Source: Hormoscilla sp. SP12CHS1 | Lineage (GTDB): Bacteria > Cyanobacteriota > Cyanobacteriia > Cyanobacteriales > Desertifilaceae | DNA length: 48,895 nt | Assembly (NCBI GenBank): GCA_014324065.1 | Contig: JACOMV010000002.1 | Span: forward strand, 1-48,895 | Direction of reading: 5' to 3' | Shown: piece by piece, positions 44,273 through 48,895 of the stretch | Numbering within the stretch: the first letter of the stretch is position 1 | How the letters are laid out: the number at the start of each line of letters is the position of its first letter | Made by a program: the position numbers and the translations under genes | Notes under the pieces: model-generated | Database searches by the model: none | Told to the model about the DNA's origin: nothing | Seen by the model: the letters and a program-made list of their open reading frames with translations, nothing else

Positions 44273-44640
44273 GAGTAGCCAGGGTTGATCTAATGACCTA
44301 TTTTTCCAGAACTATACCTTCTATTGACAACCAGTCCCGAACGGGCCTGGGGAACCCGAATGTCCCCACGGCCTGCTCGCATCGGCTCTGCGGTGGGCTG
44401 CTGCCTGACAGGAGTATAACTTGAAAGTAAAGGTCGGGGCTGGGAGGTATGCCTCGACTTCTATTTTATGGCATGGCATCCGGTCGGCAGTACCAGGAGT
44501 TGTAACAAGATCCAGACTACGTGAAGTAGATATAGAAGGATTTAGCTATGGGTTGGGTAGATGTTGGTTCTCGCTGCAAGAGCCTTTCTGGACAGTTGGT
44601 CAGCTTTTTACTCCCCCTGACAATTAACTCAGTAACTAAT
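44273..44640 (+). ncRNA. Candidate structured leader or small RNA upstream of the DUF6761 gene
   Basis: A G+C-rich block without coding character. The clearest element is a 10-bp hairpin with one bulge, GGCCTGGGGA (44344-44353) pairing with TCCCCACGGCC (44363-44373). GGTGGGCTGCTGCC and a GAGGTATGCCTC hairpin near 44446 follow. The region ends with GGTCAGCTTTTTACTCCCCCTGAC, which could be a terminator-like hairpin near 44602-44625. I tried to read it as SRP, 6S or RNase P RNA and found no convincing core motif. Boundaries are estimates. Confidence 0.35.
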
Positions 44641-44661
44641 TCTAATTAGGAGATTCCTACA

Positions 44662-44916
44662 ATGCTTCAAAATGCTCAAACCATCCGCCTCTACCAAAAA
44701 CTAACTGACGCCTTCGTCCAAATGTGGAACCAGGGTTATCGCTTTGATGATTTGCGCCTATATTTGGATGGCTATTTAGCTGCCTTGAGGCACTCTAGCA
44801 CGCTCGAACCATTTCATCTGCATCGATTAGAGGAAGAAGCTATTCGCTTTCTGTACGATCACTCTAATTTTGACATGCCTATGCTGCAACCACAACCAGA
44901 ATCTAAATATTACTAG
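44662..44916 (+). CDS. DUF6761 family small protein
   Basis: An 84-residue protein restricted to cyanobacteria: MLQNAQTIRLYQKLTDAFVQ, MWNQGYRFDDLRLYLDGYLA, then LEPFHLHRLEEEAIRFLYD. Almost entirely helical, soluble, with unknown function. AATTAGGAGATTCC gives a good ribosome binding site 9 bases before the ATG. The long G+C-rich leader ahead may control expression. It is isolated, with the aldo/keto reductase gene convergent downstream. Confidence 0.85.
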   Translation: MLQNAQTIRLYQKLTDAFVQMWNQGYRFDDLRLYLDGYLAALRHSSTLEPFHLHRLEEEAIRFLYDHSNFDMPMLQPQPESKYY

Positions 44917-44998
44917 CTAGTCTGAGATTTCAATTTTAGCATCGGTGGGTTTCAATCCACCTTTTCTTGATAATTGAGAATTTCTACCAGAATTGGTA

Positions 44999-45988
44999 TT
45001 ATTTGGTCTGAAAGATGTTTTGCACTATCTTTTTATCTACTCTGGCAGCTTCTCGATCTAATTCCGCGATCTCGCCAGAGTCTAATTGCCAACCTAGGGC
45101 TCCAATATTCTCCTGGGCCTGTTCTAGGTTCTTGGCCCCGGGAATGGGAATTGTGTCTTTACTAATGCACCAGTTAATTGCTACTTGCGACATGGTCTTG
45201 TTTTTTGACTGGGCGATCGATCGCACTGTTTCTAAAAGGGTTTTAACTTTGGGCAATAGTTGCCGAAACAGCAGACCCCGAATACCTTTGGGCAAGGGCC
45301 CATTCTCGGAATATTTGCCGGTCAATAGGCCCAAGGCTAGGGGACTGTAGGCAATTAGTTTGATTCCTAGTTCGTCGCATACTTGTTTAATTCCCAGTTC
45401 GGTGACGGGATAGGTGGATAGCAGGGAATATTGGACTTGCAGGGTGGCGATCGGCACTCCCCGATCGCGAAACTTTTGCTGTACTTTTTGCAGCCGTTTT
45501 GGTCCATAATTAGATAGACCGACTCCCTTGACCAATCCTCGTTGGTAGAAATCGGCAAGGCCATCCAATAGGGGACCTTCTTGCCAGGGAGCATAGTTTG
45601 CCGTAGACCAATGCATTTGTACCAGATCCACATTTTTTCCCAGACGTTGAGCAGAGGCATTGCCAGCAGCAACCATTGACTTTCTGGTCAATCTCCAGGG
45701 ATAAGCGGCCAGTTTGGTAGCAATACAAATATTGTCTTTGTTGACACCAAGATATTCCCGAGAAAAGCGTCCCAGCAACATTTCACTGCGTCCGTTGAGT
45801 CTCCCGGTGCCATAGGAATCACCGGTATCGAATAGGGTAACGCCCTTTTCAACACAAAGGTTAAAGACCCCTTGTAATTGGTCGTCCATGCTTTCATCAT
45901 ATCCCCATAGCAGCCTGTTTCCCCAGGCCCAAGTCCCGCACCCCATGATGGGCAGGGAGAGTGCTTGCTTTGTTTGTTCCATATTCAA
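44999..45988 (-). CDS. Aldo/keto reductase
   Basis: A 329-residue NAD(P)H-dependent oxidoreductase with a TIM barrel. Catalytic tetrad elements are visible: Asp in TLFDTGDSYGTG with Tyr59 following, Lys in CIATKLAAYPWR and His in DLVQMHWSTANY. The C-terminal cofactor part has IPIPGAKNLEQAQENIGALG. The LSNYGPKRLQKVQQKF and YSPLALGLLTGKY segments resemble plant and cyanobacterial reductases of the pyridoxal/YajO-like group. The substrate cannot be assigned. A single gene with no operon partner; flanked upstream by a cluster of palindromic repeats. Confidence 0.93.
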   Translation of the reverse strand: MNMEQTKQALSLPIMGCGTWAWGNRLLWGYDESMDDQLQGVFNLCVEKGVTLFDTGDSYGTGRLNGRSEMLLGRFSREYLGVNKDNICIATKLAAYPWRLTRKSMVAAGNASAQRLGKNVDLVQMHWSTANYAPWQEGPLLDGLADFYQRGLVKGVGLSNYGPKRLQKVQQKFRDRGVPIATLQVQYSLLSTYPVTELGIKQVCDELGIKLIAYSPLALGLLTGKYSENGPLPKGIRGLLFRQLLPKVKTLLETVRSIAQSKNKTMSQVAINWCISKDTIPIPGAKNLEQAQENIGALGWQLDSGEIAELDREAARVDKKIVQNIFQTK

Positions 45989-46016
45989 TCTTTCCTGTTT
46001 TTACGATCTCTCGTTT

Positions 46017-46203
46017 GGGAGGCTCTGCCTCCATTGGGAGCACAGGAGGCAGAGCCTCTGGCAGAGTATCTTCTCTTTTGTTTTACTATCTCTGGTTCCC
46101 AGGGTCTCCCTAGGAACGCAGTTGGGAGGCTCTGCCTCCATTCCGGCCACAGGAGGCAGAGCCTCTGGCATTTCGTGACCAGGCTCCGGCCTGGTCACGA
46201 GGG
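46017..46203. repeat. Dense cluster of GAGGCTCTGCCTCC / CTCGTTCCC palindromes
   Basis: GGGAGGCTCTGCCTCCATT at 46017, GGAGGCAGAGCCTC at 46046, a GGTTCCCAGGGTCTCCCTAGGAAC-type arm pair near 46094-46117, and two further GGAGGC...GCCTC units to 46168, then CGTGACCAGGCTCCGGCCTGGTCACG at 46175-46200. It fills the whole gap between the membrane protein and aldo/keto reductase genes. Confidence 0.8.
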
Positions 46204-46244
46204 GAATGTCTAGCATGGGTACGTCGCCGCCGCCAGAACCAATT

Positions 46245-46988
46245 TCACACAATTAGCCAAGTGGCCAGACCCCAGAAGGGAATAAATCTTAACCAACGTT
46301 TTCCACTACCTTGTGGCTCAATTTTGCCAATCAGCATAGCTTGGAAGAGGCTAAAGAGCAATATATCTACACAGAAAGCAACTGTCAGTCTGTTTGTATG
46401 AAGGGACTGGATAAAGTATTGTGCTCTCTGGGTCAAGTCCCCAAATTCCGGTCGGCCCAGCATTCCCCAAATTAAGGCTCCCGTCCCCACGATCAGTCCC
46501 GTCCAACCAAATATGCGAGCTAATAAACCCTTGCTAGTCTGATTTTCGGTTTCCTCGGGGGTAGCAGTTGTCAGCACTGCCATATAAGGAGCAAGAAAAC
46601 TATTGGTGAAGAACATTGCGAAACCCCAAATTAAGATCTTAGAAAATTCCCGACCGCGACTATCGGCCAGCAGCAGTGGCAAAAACATGAATATCCAGGC
46701 TTCAGCGAAGTTAAATAGGGCTTCGGATGCCGGATGTTCTACTGGCGATTCCATGTATTTAATGCCCACAGCATTTAAGATGGGCAGAATGAAAAATAAA
46801 TTGATTGATTCATCGAGCACCTCTTTAATTGTATGGGGTTGAATTGCCCAGACCGGTTCCCCGGGAACTAGCTGCCCCGGTGGCGATAAAAACAGGATAT
46901 AAATGTAGAGGGCTGACAGGATCCAAAGGGATGCTGAGAGCAGACGCTGATTATTTTCTTGTTCTTTGGGTTGGTTTGACTGTGCCAT
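46245..46988 (-). CDS. Conserved membrane protein of unknown function
   Basis: A 247-residue protein with about six predicted membrane helices: LLSASLWILSALYIYILFL, the INLFFILPILNAVGI, WIFMFLPLLLAD, ILIWGFAMFFTNSFLAPYMAV, LIVGTGALIWGM and VAFCVDILLFSLFQAML segments. The N terminus is polar and Gln/Asn-rich. Conserved-looking EPVWAIQPHTIKEVLDESIN lies in the first loop. I recall similar cyanobacterial proteins without an assigned function. The ATG start at 46988 lies in a gap otherwise filled with repeats. No transporter or enzyme motif is visible. Confidence 0.78.
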   Translation of the reverse strand: MAQSNQPKEQENNQRLLSASLWILSALYIYILFLSPPGQLVPGEPVWAIQPHTIKEVLDESINLFFILPILNAVGIKYMESPVEHPASEALFNFAEAWIFMFLPLLLADSRGREFSKILIWGFAMFFTNSFLAPYMAVLTTATPEETENQTSKGLLARIFGWTGLIVGTGALIWGMLGRPEFGDLTQRAQYFIQSLHTNRLTVAFCVDILLFSLFQAMLIGKIEPQGSGKRWLRFIPFWGLATWLIV

Positions 46989-47048
46989 GTTTTTCTTGTT
47001 GAACGTTTAGGAGCGCGGGTGCATCTCATATTTGCCTCGCCGCCCGAA

Positions 47049-47162
47049 CCCGTTCCCAGGCAGAGCCGTGGGAACGAGGGGCCCGGCTACACGAACAAAG
47101 CCCCAGCTCCCCGGGTAACGCCCCCTCCTCGCAGCGTAAGGGGCCTGGAGCGTGCAGGGGCT
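47049..47162. repeat. CTCGTTCCC-type hairpin and G+C-rich palindromes upstream of the RAYT gene
   Basis: CGTTCCCAGGCAGAGCCGTGGGAACG at 47050-47075 is a good hairpin. GGCTACACGAACAAAGCC (47090) resembles the modules at 9315 and 36369. AGCCCC...GGGGCT arms span roughly 47098-47162. These flank the REP-associated transposase and could be its substrates. Confidence 0.6.
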
Positions 47163-47337
47163 AGATTACAAAAGTGAGATGCACCCCGACGGCGGGCCAT
47201 GGGCCATGGTACCTTTGAGGCGATTTAACTGTACTCGTCTTCATGCTGAAATTGTGGAGTGGGGCGAATTCCTGGCAGTTTGTTAGCGATCAATAAAGTG
47301 ACAGGTTGAGTGATCCACCAATTGACTGTACAATATC

Positions 47338-48123
47338 TTGAAATCCGAAACTAGAACTCACGCGCGCACTAAACGAGAACTTTTACCCGATTATTGTTAC
47401 CACGTCACCTCTCGTTGCAACAACCGCGAGTTTAAGCTGACTAATCATAAATGTAAGCAGGTATTCATATATGCCCTCAAAAAGGCTATTGAAAAGTACC
47501 AGTTCAAACTCTATGGACTCTGCATTATGTCCAACCACGTTCATTATCTCCTGGAACCGGCTCTACCAGAAGATTTACCCAAAATCATGCACTGGCTCAA
47601 CTGGTATACCGCCATGTGCTTCAATCGGATGTTAAATCGCACCGGTCATTTCTGGGAGAAGCGCTATTTTAGTGAAGGTTTTCCTAACTCTGATTCCCCA
47701 AGGGTGTTAAATACTCTCCGCTACATTCACGCCAATCCTAAAACTGCTGGGATGCAACAAGGTTTTTTCTATGACTTTTCCAACTATGGATCCTATGCAC
47801 GATTGACCGATGATGGATTGACTCAATGGCATCCTTGTTTTCTGGAACTTGGCTTAACTTTAGATGGTTGTGCTGAAAAATATAAAAGCTTTTGTAGCCG
47901 GTATAAACCCCGGGCTAAGTCCGATCGCCGTTCCCATTGGGGCTGCAATTTCTTGCCAAAGATTCTCAAACTTAAGCCTCAGCAAGAATCAAGAGGGCAG
48001 ATGCTTTTGCCTTGGGTCCAGAGGGCGCAAACTCTCGATCTTGACGATATTGTGACGGCGGCCCTCGATTTTGTCCGTGCTAATAGTTACGCCTATGAAG
48101 TCGCCACCGAAAATTTCTATTAG
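47338..48123 (+). CDS. REP-associated tyrosine transposase (RAYT, TnpA-REP)
   Basis: A 261-residue Y1-type HUH nuclease. The HUH motif is His67/His69 in CIMSNHVHYLLEP and the catalytic Tyr is probably Tyr129 in NTLRYIHANPKTAGM. RTGHFWEKRYFSEGF, before it, is also characteristic of RAYT proteins rather than classical IS200 TnpA. It should nick and join single-stranded DNA at REP hairpins; RAYTs are domesticated and credited with spreading REP sequences. The start is TTG at 47338; no in-frame ATG lies before residue 64. The C-terminal 100 residues, including a Cys-rich stretch, are an extension beyond the Y1 domain. It is surrounded by palindromes, including a perfect one at 48263-48311. Confidence 0.92.
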   Translation: MKSETRTHARTKRELLPDYCYHVTSRCNNREFKLTNHKCKQVFIYALKKAIEKYQFKLYGLCIMSNHVHYLLEPALPEDLPKIMHWLNWYTAMCFNRMLNRTGHFWEKRYFSEGFPNSDSPRVLNTLRYIHANPKTAGMQQGFFYDFSNYGSYARLTDDGLTQWHPCFLELGLTLDGCAEKYKSFCSRYKPRAKSDRRSHWGCNFLPKILKLKPQQESRGQMLLPWVQRAQTLDLDDIVTAALDFVRANSYAYEVATENFY

Positions 48124-48673
48124 CCTCGTTGCAAGTCAAACAAGGGATAGAACTGTCCGATCGCCGTTAGGGAAGTGCTAATGGAGCTTTTTGCTCTGTC
48201 AGATAGTAATTTTCTCAATTATCTGCAAATATTGACATGGATTTTGAGATTTGTGGAGTACCCGATACCTGTCGGGGCCCTGGGAGGGAAATGGGGGGCT
48301 GACAGGTATCGAATTACTGAAAAAAGAAAAAAACTTGACTCTTTGTCCGGCTTGGTGAATAATTGGTCAGAACGTCTCGCTTCCTCCCTTATCATGTGCC
48401 CACACCACCTTAACCTTACTTCTTCTCCCTCTCTACTTTTTTCTTTTTATCTTTCCTGTGTTTATTATCACCTGGCAGCTACTAGAAAAAAAAAGAAATG
48501 TTTTCCTTTGGTCATTCCGACGATACACGTTTTAGTCTGGGTCTCAGAGTCTCATAAGTCTCATACGTGTTGTCATCTTAGTCCGCATCTTACATCATTA
48601 TGATAGCATCTCTTCACGGTAATTTTCAGACAATAATATTTGCATATCTTATATATGTGATTAAGAAAACTTA
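48124..48673. other. Intergenic region after the RAYT gene
   Basis: No convincing gene. It contains the inverted repeat at 48263-48311, and a pyrimidine-rich stretch 48420-48460. A long plus-strand frame (48175-48603) has composition and order unlike any protein family. Confidence 0.55.
48263..48311. repeat. Inverted repeat CGATACCTGTC downstream of the RAYT gene
   Basis: CGATACCTGTC (48263-48273) and GACAGGTATCG (48301-48311) are exact inverted copies around a G-rich 27-base loop. Candidate REP hairpin or terminator. Confidence 0.65.
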
Positions 48674-48841
48674 TTAATTGGCATACATGAACCCTAGGGC
48701 TGGAGGTTCCGTCTTGTCTTCAGTAGCTGTCGGGTAGCGCTCGTTGGTAGCCGGGGCCGGTGTGGCAGACTGTGGCTGAGATTCTTGCTGTGCCGGTGTT
48801 GAGGCAGTTTGAGTTTGGCACTGATCGCAATTGTCAGACAT
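48674..48841 (-). CDS. Small Cys/Pro/Gln-rich protein of unknown function
   Basis: A 55-codon frame from ATG at 48841 to TAA at 48674: it starts MSDNCDQCQTQTASTPAQQE, continues with a Pro/Ala/Thr-rich middle (SATPAPATNERYPT) and ends PPALGFMYAN. A CxxC pair is at residues 5-8. The middle is probably disordered, with a conserved-looking hydrophobic end. A GGAGAT sequence lies about 20 bases upstream, rather far for a ribosome binding site, so the start is uncertain. An inverted repeat at 48862-48889 lies just ahead. The clean composition and start/stop make a real gene plausible. No homologue is known to me. Confidence 0.5.
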   Translation of the reverse strand: MSDNCDQCQTQTASTPAQQESQPQSATPAPATNERYPTATEDKTEPPALGFMYAN

Positions 48842-48861
48842 TGTATGCAATTATTTGGTTA

Positions 48862-48889
48862 TCTCCGATCTCAGCCACAGCATCGGAGA
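48862..48889. promoter_or_regulatory. Inverted repeat upstream of the small Cys/Pro-rich gene
   Basis: TCTCCGAT (48862-48869) and ATCGGAGA (48882-48889) are exact inverted copies separated by 12 bases. It could be an operator or an RNA hairpin in the leader. Confidence 0.45.
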
Positions 48890-48895
48890 GCTGAT

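Larger units (their letters stand above)
43859..44661. other. Long intergenic region with repeats and a structured leader
   Basis: The left half has an AGAAACCCGGTTTCT palindrome at about 44113-44127 and two GGAGGCTCTGCCTCC palindromes (44142-44156, 44168-44183). The right half from 44261 looks like a promoter plus a long structured RNA that runs into the DUF6761 gene. A 68-codon plus frame at 44421-44627 has no family resemblance. Confidence 0.55.

Noticed and set aside
44340-44430. Possible SRP, 6S or RNase P RNA
   Set aside because: The SRP GGAA tetraloop core is absent on both strands, no 6S-like closed stem with central bubble could be traced, and no RNase P core motif is seen.
44421-44627. 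68-codon plus-strand frame in the leader of the DUF6761 gene
   Set aside because: It has no family resemblance or good ribosome binding site and overlaps predicted hairpins.
48175-48603. 142-codon plus-strand frame after the RAYT gene
   Set aside because: It runs through an inverted repeat and a pyrimidine-rich tract and gives a low-complexity, unstructured translation.

Overview
The window is chromosomal DNA of a cyanobacterium, most likely a filamentous Oscillatoriales-type species. The evidence is the very frequent HIP1 octamer (GCGATCGC) and its GATCG core, the cyanobacterial core genes (RNase E with the C-terminal Arg-rich PNPase-binding tail, a PanC-Cmk fusion, plant-type ferredoxin-dependent glutamate synthase, DUF1997, DUF6761 and a TIGR03960-type radical SAM protein), and the heavy load of short palindromic repeats and small toxin-antitoxin remnants. 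The genus cannot be fixed from sequence reading alone.

Layout. (1) 1-1100: a decayed CRISPR-associated CARF-like fragment, a strong hairpin, an orphan antitoxin-like gene and a three-unit palindromic repeat. (2) 1109-7060: rne and a large radical SAM gene on the minus strand, separated by 1.25 kb of repeats. (3) 7514-9353: a small conserved gene, then clpS overlapping a CPBP-family membrane protease gene. (4) 9416-12848: an accessory island with a broken antitoxin gene, an intact HEPN-domain gene, and three tandem, progressively damaged copies of its partner cassette, headed by a frameshifted Hanks-type Ser/Thr kinase gene. (5) 13298-21549: tRNA-Lys(CTT), a Uma2-type endonuclease, a pentapeptide-repeat protein, purM, rlpA-like, panC-cmk, DUF1997, pheA and a Lon-N-domain protein. 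(6) 21745-26711: the str operon rpsL-rpsG-fusA-tuf-rpsJ on the minus strand, with hairpins in several gaps and an A-type Fe-S carrier upstream. (7) 27402-35045: a cupin gene, a solitary TnpB-like RuvC nuclease and the Fd-GOGAT gene, which carries an in-frame palindromic-repeat insertion. (8) 35151-38911: DUF433/DUF5615 toxin-antitoxin pair, a 21-bp minisatellite, a NYN-domain protein, an antitoxin remnant followed by a DUF6883/DUF4926 pair, and a eukaryote-like sulfotransferase. (9) 39657-43858: a response regulator, a LOV/multi-PAS histidine kinase and a small conserved protein, all minus strand, probably one signalling unit. (10) 44261-48841: a long structured leader and DUF6761 gene, an aldo/keto reductase, a membrane protein, a REP-associated tyrosine transposase (RAYT) and a 55-residue Cys/Pro-rich ORF.

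The housekeeping genes serve translation and RNA turnover (str operon, rne, clpS), nitrogen assimilation (Fd-GOGAT), purine, pantothenate and phenylalanine synthesis, and cell wall biology. The accessory parts are unusually rich in broken or unpaired toxin-antitoxin and defence-type genes and in palindromic repeats, which may be mobilised by the RAYT. The most notable observations are the HEPN/kinase island with its tandem decaying copies, the in-frame palindromic insertion in Fd-GOGAT, the LOV-type histidine kinase with its adduct cysteine, and the zinc-ribbon-less solitary TnpB relative.
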